From positions 19,252,371 through 19,316,370 of the forward strand of contig NC_068976.1 of the NCBI RefSeq assembly GCF_016808095.1: 64,000 nucleotides of DNA, written 5' to 3'. Position numbers and translations under genes: made by a program. The notes beneath the pieces are model-generated. The model was not told where the DNA came from and did not search any database. It saw only the letters and a list, made by a program, of their open reading frames with translations. Shown here in pieces: positions 12,951-24,213 of the stretch. The first letter of the stretch is position 1, and every line of letters begins with the position of its first letter. The DNA is from Vigna angularis. Taxonomy: Eukaryota > Streptophyta > Magnoliopsida > Fabales > Fabaceae.

Positions 12951-14802
12951 ATTTGACTGCTTTTTGTTGTTCATCGTTTTAGGATGATAGGAAAAATTAA
13001 GGATCGTTTTAGATCAGAAAGCATAGGTCCTTTATTGTTGTATAATATCCGGTTGTTAATTTTAGATGCTGCTGTAATTACAAATAATGTAGTGTAAAAT
13101 ATTATGAAAAATATCTCTTCTATTATTAATATGATTTCATCTAAATTTAGTATTGCAAGAAAAAGAAAAGAAAAAACATTCACAGCTACTGTTATAATTA
13201 AGAATTAATTGAAATTTTGAGAATTACACCAATTATACGCATGTTTTACTATGTTTAAAGGGAGAAGAGAGGAAAGTACATGAGTAGGTATGGCACCAGA
13301 CTAGCACCAAAAATGGAGATTAAACTAACCTGTGTTGTACGATTAAACATTAAAGAATTTAACTATACATAAATATTTTTTTTTTAAACTATTATCTAAT
13401 AATAAATTGTCATGTACAACAAAAGTAAGATTAGTGTATACACACGTATAATTCTCATACAATAAAATTTGATGATGTTTTTTATTCATCCAAATATGTC
13501 AGGAGCTTATAATAATTCATCCAAACTACATAACCAACTAAATGAGTAAGAATTCCTCTGATATTAAAGATTAATTAAAAGCCACTTTATGTATAATTTC
13601 AAAAAAATTTATAAATCTTATTTTTGTTGTACATCAACGTGAAAAGGTTATATATCCCACTTGAGTGACATCTTGAACCTATTTGAGACAACAGATAACT
13701 AATTTAAGGGTTGTCAATCCTCAAGCCCTCCTAAAACTTGGGAAGAGTGATGGAACTTTACATTCACACATCGGAATTTATATTGCATGTAATACCTTTA
13801 GATTCTAAATGAAGATTCCTTAAACTCTCTAGGATTATCCTAATCCCACCACCTTCAAGCATTGACACCATCTTATATCACTCAGAAAAGCTTGTCATAT
13901 AGAGTAAGGAACTAACCAAGTCTTGTCATAAATAATTAAGGAATTCTTACCACTTTCACATTCAAGTCGGGCTCACACTCCATCATGACCTTTCTACATG
14001 TGTTTAAGCTATAAAAGATAGAAGAGGATGGGTAAAATCCAAAAATTGTCTCACAGATTATCCTTTATCAAACAAATACGTTACTAATCAAACAGAGGTG
14101 AGAAACTCATGAAATGTATTGAGATCTAGTATAGGGATCTGCGTAGTTCAATATTTACTAACTTTTCAAATAACAGCAACATAACAATTTGGTCAAGCTT
14201 TAACCAAAAATCAGAGAAAATTGGCATTAATAGTTTAATACCATCCACAGCTGCATGCTGCATTGCTATTTATGTATGCAGCAAACAATTTCTTTGGGTT
14301 GCCTTGCCTCCATCATATGTAGAAAAGCTTATCAAATGGATATACAAAAAATATGTACAGAAAAATATTCTAACATTATCAGAGTACCTTTATCTGTGCT
14401 TCTTCCACCCTTGTGCATAACCATTGTAAAAAAACACTACTCTGAAGTCTGAACTCTCAGATAGCTCAAACTAAAACCTAACAATGTAAGAACTAAGAAG
14501 TTAATGTGTCTTTGTGTGCGAGAAACGTGAAAGCTGAAAATCCATAAACATTCAGTAAATCCAGAGAGAAATAACATTGAATTCAATTAAAATGTAGAAA
14601 GGGAAGCTTCTCATCGTCTTGCAATAATCCAATCCCGATTTAGAAAGACATACTAGAATCCAGAAATGTAACAAACAACTAAAATTCGTTTCGTGGAAGG
14701 TTTCTAGGATAGCTATTTCGGAAGTGAAAAAGCAAACTTCTCCACTACCTAGGCTTAAGTTGCTTTGCTATACAAGTAAATTATGAATAATGGGTTGATG
14801 AT
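12951..14802. other. Intergenic region
   Basis: No coding sequence is supported. The sequence after 12950 is likely the 3' UTR of the proline-rich gene. The stretch 14460-14802 probably includes the 3' UTR of the TIC20-like gene on the minus strand. The middle part is unremarkable AT-rich DNA. Confidence 0.5.
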
Positions 14803-15447
14803 TCAAAGAACCTGCCTGTCAGCTGCCTCAGCAACAATGGGCAATCTGGGGATTTGACCCACCAAGCACGAAGAAGAACCATAAATCAAGCACACCAAGA
14901 GGAAAAAGAAGACGGTGCTATCCAAACTCATCATCAAATCCAACCCCAACCCATCCCTGGGATTAAACCCTCTTTCCAAGAGGTCGGGGAAAATCAACAG
15001 CACATCAAGGACGATGGCTTGCATAGTGTTGAACCTCACATACCTACTGAAATTGGGGTTTCTCACCACAACAAAATAAAGGGTCAAAAACACTAGAAAC
15101 CCATTAAAGGGGAAGCTCTTGAAAACTCTTATTGCAGGGACCAGTGGTTGAATAATGGCCTGAACAGGGTAGAACTGAGTGATTACATACTTTCCATACT
15201 GTATGCCATCGAAGAAAGGGTAAAAGTAACAGAGTGCGGAAATTAAACGGTCAGGAACATCGGCAGAATCACTGCCATTGGATTTGGCCACTACAAGGCT
15301 TCTCAGTTGATGGGGTTTCCTCAATTTCTTTGGAAGAATGTTGAGTGTGAGAAAAGAAGGGTTGACGGAGGAATGCAGAAAGGTGGATTGAAGTGGTTTT
15401 TGTGAGAAGCTAGAAGCTACGGGGCAGAGGAAGGTGGAGGTGGCCAT
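14803..15447 (-). CDS. TIC20-V: TIC20-V-like chloroplast inner-envelope protein
   Basis: This single-exon gene encodes 214 residues. The first about 60 residues are rich in Ser, Thr and basic residues with almost no acidic ones, typical of a chloroplast transit peptide. The mature part begins around VPDRLISALCYFYPFFDG and has about four hydrophobic segments, as in TIC20 proteins, the proposed channel part of the inner-envelope protein import complex. Motifs such as VVVRNPNFSRYVRFNTMQAI and the C-terminal VAEAADRQVL match my recollection of the TIC20-V branch better than TIC20-II or TIC20-I. Its role in import is inferred from the family; minor TIC20 isoforms are less well studied than TIC20-I. 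Length agrees with the small TIC20-II/V type (just over 200 residues). Confidence 0.82.
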   Translation of the reverse strand: MATSTFLCPVASSFSQKPLQSTFLHSSVNPSFLTLNILPKKLRKPHQLRSLVVAKSNGSDSADVPDRLISALCYFYPFFDGIQYGKYVITQFYPVQAIIQPLVPAIRVFKSFPFNGFLVFLTLYFVVVRNPNFSRYVRFNTMQAIVLDVLLIFPDLLERGFNPRDGLGLDLMMSLDSTVFFFLLVCLIYGSSSCLVGQIPRLPIVAEAADRQVL

Positions 15448-17515
15448 GTTCCGACCAAGGATTCGATTTTCGATACTGTGATGCCAAATGGGTATAGAAG
15501 ATGAGGTGTGAGAAGAAGATGGACAAGGTTACATAACATCTCACAATCTTTCTTATTTCAACAACATTTCAAAAATATCTTTGTCTTGAGTTCGTGAAAA
15601 AAAATTATAAATATCTTATCTCTTTGGTACAATAATAGAATTTTTTGTACAATAAACCTTAAACCTGAAATCAACTTGTATTTATAAAATATTTTTACAT
15701 TATTGTAAGAAGATTTTTTCGTAAAATATTCATCAATTACAATTTTCCCATTTTAGAATGATTTAAATACCAAGAAAATTCCATTATGATATAAATATTA
15801 TAGTTTTTTTGTCTGATTTTAACCAAATGAGAATTAATAAGAATGGTGACATTCAAAAATAAAATAAAAATGCAAATAAACAAAAAATTATACTCTAATT
15901 ATGGCTGTTTGCATATTAGATTGAATTGATTTTGAATAAAAGAATTGTCCACACAATTACTTTGATTTTCTTAATTCGTCTTTCCATCCATTTAATTTGA
16001 AACACTTCGTATCAGATCTCTTTACTTTTGAAAAGAACATTAAACAAATAAATGATAAAATATGTAGCAAATATAATAAAAAGTTTATACGTCAAATATT
16101 GTATTATATTTTGTTTCTTATAAAATTGTACGGTTTAGGAATGATTGACTTCTATGTAATCATTTCAATATCAATCAATCAGTCAGTTAAAAATTTGATT
16201 CTAGAGTTATAAATGGGATGAGATTGAATATTCAAAACTATAAGCTTTATTACATATTGATGATGGACCAACAATCCTTTGTAGTGTTATTATTGACATA
16301 TTTTTATCTTTGTAAACTTATAGTTATTATTCTTATAATTTTTATTAATTATTTGTGTAATTTTTTAGTTTTTTATCTTTTTAACTAAAACATTCTATGA
16401 TTTGAAAAATAAAAACAATTTGTAACTTTTTTCTTATTAATAAAACGCTAATTCTCATAATCAAAGAACACGACTGTTTTAACTTAAGTATTCTCCAATG
16501 TGCTTTAAATCAATAATGTTCTTATTTTTTGATATTAGTCTTTGATAAAAGACATGGTGCTTTAATAAAATAAAACCAATAGTATAAATCTACAAAATTT
16601 AATAATTATATTTACGTATTTTAATTCAAACAAATGATAAAAAATATATAACTTCAATTATTATTTTTTTTCATAATTAGATTCAAGTTGTATATTATAA
16701 TTTTCCAAATATTCATAAAAACATTATTAATATTATAAAATGTTTCTTTTTTTTCAACTTTTATTGAATTGGATCTGTTTATAAACGTTCCAAACTCTAA
16801 TTACCAGTTTTGTATTTGATCAAAGGTTGATTAACTGAAGAAAATGCTAATAAACGCATGATTTGGGCTTTCAGGTGTAGATTTGGGCTTTCTGGGCTCG
16901 TAACAAACCCACGACAACTTCACTAGAAAACGCTGACCAAAAGTAAGGCACAAAGAAAATAATGGAAGAAGCAAAACAAAGGTGGACATAAAGTAAAAGT
17001 GCCATTATATTTTGTGAGAATTGTGGTTTGAATTTGGCATTGAAGATGGAAATCATTGAGCAAACAGTGATGACTTTAGTATGTTTTGTTGTTTATGTAG
17101 AGATGATTTGGAATGGGGGATGTGAGAAGAAAAAGGGATGTTTGAGAAATTGCATCGGAGGTAAATAAACAATGATAAATAAGAAATAGTGATAATACAT
17201 TACATATGGTACAAAAATAAATAAATAAGAAAAGATTTAAGAAGCACTATAGGTGATAGAAACAGTAACAGTAACATCACTAACCCACCCACTCGTCACT
17301 GTCTTAACTTTACAGAGTGCGTGCACAACCCAAATCAAAAATTCCTTCAATTTTCTTCACTTCACAGTTTAATTAAATAATTAATTAATGAAGCATTAGT
17401 CTTTGTTATGATGATGATGAGTCATGCATATGCCGTTTTATGATTTCAAAATTAATATAGAAATAAGAAAAAGGAGTGGCAAATGGAGGACCACGTAGAT
17501 GTATGTGTGTATCTA
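15448..17515. other. Intergenic region between TIC20-V-like and NF-YB (both -)
   Basis: No gene is supported. The proximal 100 bases are the TIC20-like promoter and leader. About 15600-16800 is AT-rich. About 17060-17515 is probably the NF-YB 3' UTR and flanking DNA; no separate gene could be read there. Confidence 0.5.
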
Positions 17516-18082
17516 TTATCTGGGTCTACCAGGGGCAGGATAACTGGGCCCAGGCCCAGGCCCAGGCTTACCCATAACGGGAGGGGCACTCACTTGATGG
17601 AACGCGGGGGACCCGTAGACGTGTCCCGGATGATGCATCATGGCGGCGGCGGAGGACGGGGAGTAGTCGTAGCCGCTCACGGAGGAGGAGGCGGCGGCGT
17701 CCTTGTCGCGTGCGGCGACGGTCTTCTCTCCCTCGATCTCGCGGAAGCGCTGGAGGTAAATTTTGAGAGGCTCCACGTAGTCCTCGAATCCTAAGGTGGT
17801 CATGGCCCACAGAAGGTCATCGCCGTTGATTGTCTTGCGCTTCTCGCGCTGGCACTTGTCGGAAGCTTCGCCGGTTATGAAACTTATGAACTCCGACACG
17901 CATTCCTGCACGGTCTCTTTGGCGTCCTTGGAGATCTTGGCGTTCGCCGGCAGAGCCTTTTTCATGATCCTGCTTACGTTGGCGATTGGAAGGAAGCGGT
18001 CCTGTTCCCGAGGCGATAACTCACTGAAGCCGCTGTTCCCCGCGTTCTGCGCTCCTCCCGAGTCGTTGTCCGAGTCAGCCAT
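17516..18082 (-). CDS. NF-YB: Nuclear transcription factor Y subunit B (NF-YB8/10 type)
   Basis: This is a single-exon, 188-residue histone-fold subunit of the CCAAT-binding trimer NF-YA/B/C. The conserved core runs from about residue 25 ([18 protein letters not shown]) to 120 (EGEKT). It includes the histone-fold helices with [20 protein letters not shown] and the DNA-contacting basic stretch with [18 protein letters not shown]. The Asp next to REQDRF marks it as the non-LEC1 class. The N-terminus is acidic ([10 protein letters not shown]), and the C-terminus is Ser/His/Pro-rich with a PGPGPGP stretch, features usual for NF-YB8/NF-YB10-like proteins. GC content of the coding part is far above its surroundings. 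A 5.75-kb transposon lies 375 bp upstream of its start codon. Confidence 0.93.
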   Translation of the reverse strand: MADSDNDSGGAQNAGNSGFSELSPREQDRFLPIANVSRIMKKALPANAKISKDAKETVQECVSEFISFITGEASDKCQREKRKTINGDDLLWAMTTLGFEDYVEPLKIYLQRFREIEGEKTVAARDKDAAASSSVSGYDYSPSSAAAMMHHPGHVYGSPAFHQVSAPPVMGKPGPGPGPSYPAPGRPR

Positions 18083-18456
18083 GGACTCAGCGCGGATTCC
18101 GAAGGCTCAACAAATTCAACACTCTACTCTGCCTTCAGTTGACTTCCAGCGAGAGAGTGAAGAGAAAATGGAAGAATGGAATGAGCAGGGTCCGTTGGAT
18201 CAGAGGCTTAATAAGCCTCTATCTGCTGGACACGTGGACCCTTCTTCACCGTTGTTAGTCGATAAGTGTGTGCTTGCACGGAGGGCTTTTTGACCGTTGG
18301 ATTTGACGATGGAGCAACGATCTGGACCGTTGGTTTCGTATCCGCTACATGTTCCACTCTGACTTGGACTGTCTAATCGCCCACTCAGCACTGACTTCAA
18401 AACTTTTATCCATGGTCTCGATGCCGTTTCACGCCGATAAAAAAAGGATAAAAGAG
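18083..18456. promoter_or_regulatory. NF-YB leader and proximal promoter
   Basis: This interval separates the NF-YB start codon from the Harbinger element inserted upstream. It is less AT-rich than the flanks and probably carries the 5' UTR and core promoter of NF-YB on the minus strand. No clear TATA box at a typical distance was found. It is cut off distally by the TAA target site of the transposon. Confidence 0.45.
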
Positions 18457-18459
18457 TAA
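18457..18459. repeat. Target-site duplication TAA (left)
   Basis: TAA directly abuts the GGGTGTC terminus of the element and is repeated at 24211-24213 beyond the other end. It matches the TTA/TAA preference of PIF/Harbinger elements. Confidence 0.85.
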
Positions 18460-19315
18460 GGGTGTCTTTAGTTGGAGATAATTGGGGGAGAGTGATTGGG
18501 GGAGAGTGGTGGAGTGGATTTGAGGGTGATTTTTTTGTGTGTTTATTTGAGTGGATTTGAAGGTAATTGAGAGTGAATTTTGGGTTGAAGTTTGTGAGAA
18601 TTAGTGTAGGATTTGATTGATGTGACGATTTGATAAAATTAGTTTAATTGGTAGAAATTGAAGATTGCCAAAATGTCCCTAGGTATTAAAGTAATATAAA
18701 ATTATATTTGTTAATGTTATATTTAATTGTAAAAATGTTTATTAAAAGTTAAAAATTTGGAATAATTATTAAAAATAATTTTAAAAATATAATTAAATTA
18801 TACTTGATTGAAATGAATTTTTTTTAAATATAGTACTTGATTGTGATATAATTTAGTTTTAAGAAGTATAAATTTAATTGTTATGGAAGTAAAATTTATT
18901 CATTTTGTAGACCGCATAAAATTAACAGAAGTTATAATTATCCATTACATCAAATAAAAACTCATTGCATACAGTGACGTCATAATGAAAAACTTAATCA
19001 TCTAAATGGTGAATAGTTAAGTTAACATTTTGATTCAGCTGAGCAAACTGTCGGTTCATGTTGAGAGAAAGGTTTGCCAAGTTATCTTCAATACGCTGAA
19101 CATGCCCCTGCATTTGTTCCATACCCTGCATTCTGTGTTGCAAGTCTTGTACCCCCTCCCATATTGCAAGTCTTGTACAACCAACGTGAAATAATTAGAT
19201 CATAAGCATAAACATTACTAACACAAGTAGTGATAATTAGATCATGAGTCATAATTACATTAGAAATAGAAGTCATAATATAATATTAATACAAGTACTG
19301 ATCTAACACATCCTA

Positions 19316-20446
19316 TCAATTTCCCCCCGAATACATTTTACATAATTTATTCCACCGCTTATGCGGTGGAAGTCCCATCAACCTCTTCACACATGTGGGA
19401 TTTGAACATAAGAAGTCATAGCATTGCTCCAACAAAGTCTCATCAGATATCTGCATCCCACTCAGCATATCGTAAATGTCAGCTTCTGTATATGTGTAGT
19501 TCGGGGTCCGACGAAGAATTTCTGTTTGAGAACGTAATATTTCATTCCTATCTTTCATCGTCGAAACTTGTTCTACGGCTGCATTAGAAATGACCCCGAG
19601 ATGCACATTTGAAGAGGTAAGGGCATCAGTGAAACCGTCCAGACTGGTCCTCAATCCACTAAAGTGAGCATCAACGACATCGACCAGCGGTGCCTTCCTT
19701 TTGGAGCCTCTTGAGGATGAAGTTCCACCAGATGGAACGGAAGGCACGGATTCAGTATTCCTTGGACTATATTCATCTATAGATGGAGGCGGTGATGCTG
19801 GAGTTGGGTCTCTGTATGTCGTCCAGTCAGGTTGTTCTGGAATGTACTCAATGTTCTGATTCAAATCAACACTAACACGAGGCGTAATCTGACGACGTGT
19901 TTGACGAGCGGTCCGAACACCACTCCCAGTAGCTCTATCAGAAGCCCACAACTCCACCATTAAATCATAATGTCTTATGCTGGAAACTCTCCACTTTGAT
20001 GTAGCTGGCCTTGACTGAAACAACGTAAATGAAAAATGTAGTGGTTGAAGTTATATATTTTAAGAATGTACCAAAAGTCAAAGTTTAACAAATACCTGAA
20101 TTAGGTCAGCCCAAACCTCGTCTTCAGCTTCAAACCTCATAGTGACACTATTCCAAGCAAAGCCACTCAATCCACTAAAGAGGTCATGAGCCTCCCGCCA
20201 TCTATCTTTCAATACCTTTTGACGATTTTTTACATTAGCTTTAGTAACATAAACATAACCAGTGTTATGAAGGAATTGAACCATGTTATTGTATGCTTGG
20301 GTTGTCCAACTACCATCAATCCTATTCCCCAAACGATTCTCCTCAATCATAGAATGCAAAAGTTTTGCATCCATGTCCTCAGTCCATTTGCAAAACTCTC
20401 TGATACCACCAGAGGTATCAGTCGTAGCACCCTTACCCCTGTCCAT
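19316..20446 (-). CDS. Harbinger Myb/SANT-like accessory protein
   Basis: Two exons, 20096-20446 and 19316-20014 (GT-AG, phase 0), encode 349 residues. The N-terminal part (about 19-115, CKWTEDMDAKLLHSMIEEN to RFEAEDEVWADLI) is a Myb/SANT-like (trihelix-like) DNA-binding domain. The centre is rich in Ser and Pro with a basic stretch GSKRKAPLV that may be a nuclear localisation signal. The C-terminal part has conserved-looking CYDFLCSNPTCVKRLMGLPP. In PIF/Harbinger elements such a protein binds transposon DNA and works with the transposase in the nucleus. I start at MDRGKG because upstream in-frame sequence is hydrophobic and unlike the family. This gene has no premature stop. Similar host proteins are domesticated, but its place inside the element shows that this copy is transposon-borne. 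Confidence 0.85.
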
Positions 20447-20558
20447 ATTAAACCTATTTGATAGAGAAACCAGTAAGAAGTGAAGTTCAATTAAACATAA
20501 AAGTAACAACATGACATATTCAAATCATAGAGTCATAACAATATATTAATTACAATAA

Positions 20559-21988
20559 CTAAGAATTTTGATAATCTCGCCACATTTGATCCGCTATGGC
20601 ATCCCTAATAGTACTACCAACCCTATAATCATCTTCACGAACTTGAGAGGATGACACATTCTGCTCTTCCCTTTCATTTAACTCGTTATCAACCTCATTA
20701 AGCAATGGGTCATCCGTATCAACTCCACGGATAAAGTTGTGTAGGATACAACAAGCCAAAATAATATCCGTCATCGTCTCCAATTCATAATGTGGTTCAG
20801 TGCCACTTGCAATGATAGAGAACCGTTTCTTCAATACACCAAATGTTCTTTCAATAACATTTCTTAGTGATGAATGTCGATGGTTAAACAGCTCTCATGC
20901 ATTTTGTGGTCCTCTGCGAGAAAATTCTTTAAGGTGATATCTGACGCCCCTATATGGTGTCATAACCGTACTTTTCAGCATAAATCCATCGTCGCCGAGA
21001 TAGTATTTTCCTACAGGTATGTTCACATCAGTACTGATGAATTACAATAAATTCCCAATCATTATATTCCAATGAAGAGACTTACCTTGGGGGATGACCA
21101 ACAGATCATCTCGATCAAGAGCATTTTTTAAGATTCTAGAATCAGATGTTGTGCCTTCCCACCCAGCTAGAACGTAAGTGAATTTCATATCAAAGTCACA
21201 TGCGGCAAACACATTTTGAGTTGGCCAATCTTTTCTACCACGAAATCTTGGAGCATCTTCTCTTGGCACCCTAACACGAACGTGAGTACCATCTATGGCC
21301 CCTAAGCAATCCTAAACATTGAATTAACAAGTCATCATACAACTGCATAACATTAACATCCTTTGATAAAATAACAGTCTGACTAACACATTGAAATCAT
21401 TACCTTGAAGTAAGGATAAAACCGACTGTTGTTCAACACATATGGATGAACCTCATCTCCTGATGGCTGAGTTAAAAATTCTGATTCTAGAGTTATAATA
21501 GCATTCAGCACATTGTGAAAGAATTTGCTTACCGTCGCCCCAGATCGATGAAAGAAAAATGCGACACTTCGATTCTTGACATTATGCCCAACTATATAAA
21601 GAAATTGAGCTACTTGTTCCTCCACTGTAGACCGAATGGCGTCTTTAACTAACCCAGTTGATCTTATTCTCTCACAAAGATTAATAAATGCCTCTGGACC
21701 CATCCGAATAATGTCACGACACTGAGTAGTATGCACCAGGTACGACATTAACTCCTGTCTGCGACGGTCTTTGTCGGGAAGGAAATTGCTAACACTACTT
21801 GGATCACTCGAGAACATATTCAATATATTCAAGGCATGACAAACAATGCATAACATTGTTAGTGCAGCCAGGGAGGTGGTTATTTGTAAGTTTTGATGTA
21901 GTATTGCGACTATATTAAAGTCAACACCAACCACATCATCATTTATATCTTCACGGTCCAAGTACGACATGTCAAATTCTTCTTCCAT
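20559..21988 (-). pseudogene. PIF/Harbinger DDE transposase with one premature stop
   Basis: Three exons, 21404-21988, 21086-21311 and 20559-21010, keep phase and would encode 420 residues of a DDE_Tnp_4 nuclease. The presumed catalytic residues are Asp202 (AIDGTHVRV), Asp252 (TTSDSRIL) and Glu324 (NVIERTFGVLKKRF). The N-terminal helix region (RIRSTGLVKDAIRSTVEEQVA) is also as expected. Codon 309 is TGA (bases 20895-20897), between GPQNA and ELFNHRHSSLRN. It cuts off the catalytic Glu and should inactivate the protein. No frameshift was found and the splice sites look intact. The family usually has Arg here, so a single CGA-to-TGA change is the simplest explanation; this is inference. A short protein could still be made from the 5' part. 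Confidence 0.85.
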
Positions 21989-23010
21989 CTATATTTACTT
22001 AAACAAATAATCATACTATAATTAACATCATGCATTCATATATTAATTAAAGATAATCCTATATTCATACATTCATATATCATATATCATATATTCATAC
22101 ATGAACAATATACATTAATACATTCATATATCATATATCATATATTCATGCATGAACAATATACATTAATACAATCATATATTACTTAAAAACAAAACAA
22201 AAATATTTAAATAACACATTAAAAAACATTAGGCTATTTATTATAAATAAACGAGCAATAACATTCCTATCTTCAATCTTCATTTACAAACAGCAAATTA
22301 AAGAAATTAAAACATTATTTTCATATATTCAAAAATTATATTCACACATTTCACACTGACTTATAATAAAAGAAAATATAATCTAACACACATTTCATAT
22401 ATTTACATATTTAATATAAACAATTACTTAAAATATACATTAAAAAATACCTCTTGAAGACTTATCAAAATGAAGATTCACTCTGCAATGGACGTCCACT
22501 TGAAACCTTCACCCTGATACAACAAACATGGCAACGAGATTATAACCCTAATACAACAAAAATGACAACGAGATTAGAAACTTATGAATATAGTATACAA
22601 TACTATTATAAAAACTTTCTTAACCATTATATACCTTCAATAAACCTTGCTAATACTGGAACTTCAGCTAACTCCTTCAACTTTAGTAGCTAACTCCTTC
22701 AACCTTCACCACACTCCACGAATACACCAAGTGGATGAAGTTGTCCAACATTCACCTTCACAAGCTTAACCTCCACAACTTAAACAACAAGTACCTTCAC
22801 TTTCTTTAGAAGTCCTTCACCTACAACACAAACAAAACAGAGCTTAGGTTAGGGTGGTTGTGCATCTTCACCTTCGTCACCATCCACAGACTCCCAGCCA
22901 GTGTCCATCCTCCCCTCCACATCCTCCACCTTGGTCACCTTCATGCCATTTCAGCCACAACAACAACAATGGCCCAACTGCAGCAGTAGACCGGCAACAG
23001 CAGCAGTAGC
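21989..23010. other. Non-coding interior of the Harbinger element
   Basis: No gene is supported. The first part (22000-22450) is AT-rich with short direct repeats of 'catatatcatatattcat' type (about 22070-22170). On the minus strand this is upstream of the transposase start and may hold its promoter and leader. Confidence 0.5.
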
Positions 23011-23019
23011 GGACCGAGA

Positions 23020-23370
23020 AGAAGCACCACAGCACCGGACCGGGAAGAAGCAGCAACACCACCAGCACCATCAGCGGACCGGGAAGAAGCACCACAGCAC
23101 CGGACCGGGAAGAAGCAGCAACACCACTAGCACCAGCAACAGACTGGGAAGAAGCACCACAGCACCGGACCGCGAAGAAGCAGCAACACCACCAGCACCA
23201 CCAGCAGACCGGGAAGAAGCACCACCAGCAACGGACCAAGAAGAAGCAGCACCAGTAGCGAAAGAAGAAGCAGCAGGAGCGAAACAAGAAGAAGAAGAAG
23301 AAGAAGAAGATGGCTGTAACGAAAGAAGAAGAAGAAGATGGCTGCGAAGAAGAAGGAGAAGAAGATGGTT
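23020..23370. repeat. Minisatellite and GAA-rich tract inside the Harbinger element
   Basis: Units based on ACCGGGAAGAAGCA with AGCACCACAGCACCGG or AGCAACACCACCAGCACC repeat about six times in an alternating order between 23020 and 23240. They give way to GAAGAAGAAG runs (23287-23311 and later). Long open frames in several phases here are by-products of the repeat, not genes. Confidence 0.75.
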
Positions 23371-24210
23371 GTAACCGGATACAAATGCAATCCGGATATA
23401 CCAAATACGGAAATTGAAGAAAGGGCTGTAACCGGATACGAGCTTCAGTGATCCGGATACATGCACCTGCGAATCCAAAAAACCATATTCGGATATGGCT
23501 TCTCACTTTTGTGAAATGGTAACTGGATACACCATGCACCAACCTGTAACCCAGCTTCTTCTTCGTCTACACCCGGTGGTAGTAACCCGTAACCCAGCTT
23601 CTTCTTCGTCTACACCCCCTGGCAGCCATTTCCTTCCCTTCAAAAACACCACTACTCCTGCAAATTTTGTTACACAGTGCTATAGAAACCTCACCTCCTT
23701 TTTCTTCTTCACACCCAACCACCTTTCCCTTGCGCAGCAGTAGACAATTCTTCTTCTCCTTCAAACAGATACAACATACATACACCATATTAATACATGG
23801 TCAAAAAGCTATATCAGCAGTGCAGCGTTGTGTATTATCAAGAGGAGGAATCTTTCCTGTGCAACGTGACCAGGCTGTAGCTTCTCAGGAATCTTCACTG
23901 TGTGACCATGGCTGTAGCTTCAGGAATCTTCACTGTTCTTCTGGCATGCAGCCACTCGTGAATAGTTTTATGGTGGTTTGAAATTTTATTATTATATGAG
24001 AATAATAACAAATCACAAAAGGGCAGATTAGGCAAATCACCCTTCTTCCTTGCAAATCATCCCAGTTAAGAGAGTGATGCTACAGTACGTGAATCTCGCT
24101 GTTACCTTCGATTCATCGCTCACAATACTACGCAAGTGAACACCCTGCATTTTTAATCCATCGTTCTCTTTCTCTCCTTAACAGTGTATCACCTCAAAGT
24201 GAACAGACCC

Positions 24211-24213
24211 TAA
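24211..24213. repeat. Target-site duplication TAA (right)
   Basis: The right-hand copy of TAA directly follows the GAACAGACCC terminus and pairs with 18457-18459. Confidence 0.85.

Larger units (their letters stand above)
18460..24210 (-). mobile_element. PIF/Harbinger DNA transposon, near-complete
   Basis: The 5751-bp element is flanked by the trinucleotide TAA on both sides (18457-18459 and 24211-24213), the target duplication expected for PIF/Harbinger. The ends are imperfect inverted repeats: GGGTGTCTTTAGTTGGAGAT on the left, and on the right, read inward, GGGTCTGTTCACTTTGAGGT (15 of the first 22 positions agree). It carries the two genes typical of the superfamily, both on the minus strand: a Myb/SANT-like protein (19316-20446) and a DDE transposase (20559-21988). 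The right 2.2 kb is non-coding and holds a minisatellite. The transposase has one in-frame stop, so the copy is probably not autonomous now, but little else has decayed, which suggests a fairly recent insertion. Confidence 0.9.

Noticed and set aside
22877..23542. Long open frames on both strands inside the Harbinger element
   Set aside because: They arise from the GAAGAAG/ACCACC minisatellite; the predicted proteins are low-complexity Cys/Phe/Ser or Glu/Arg runs.
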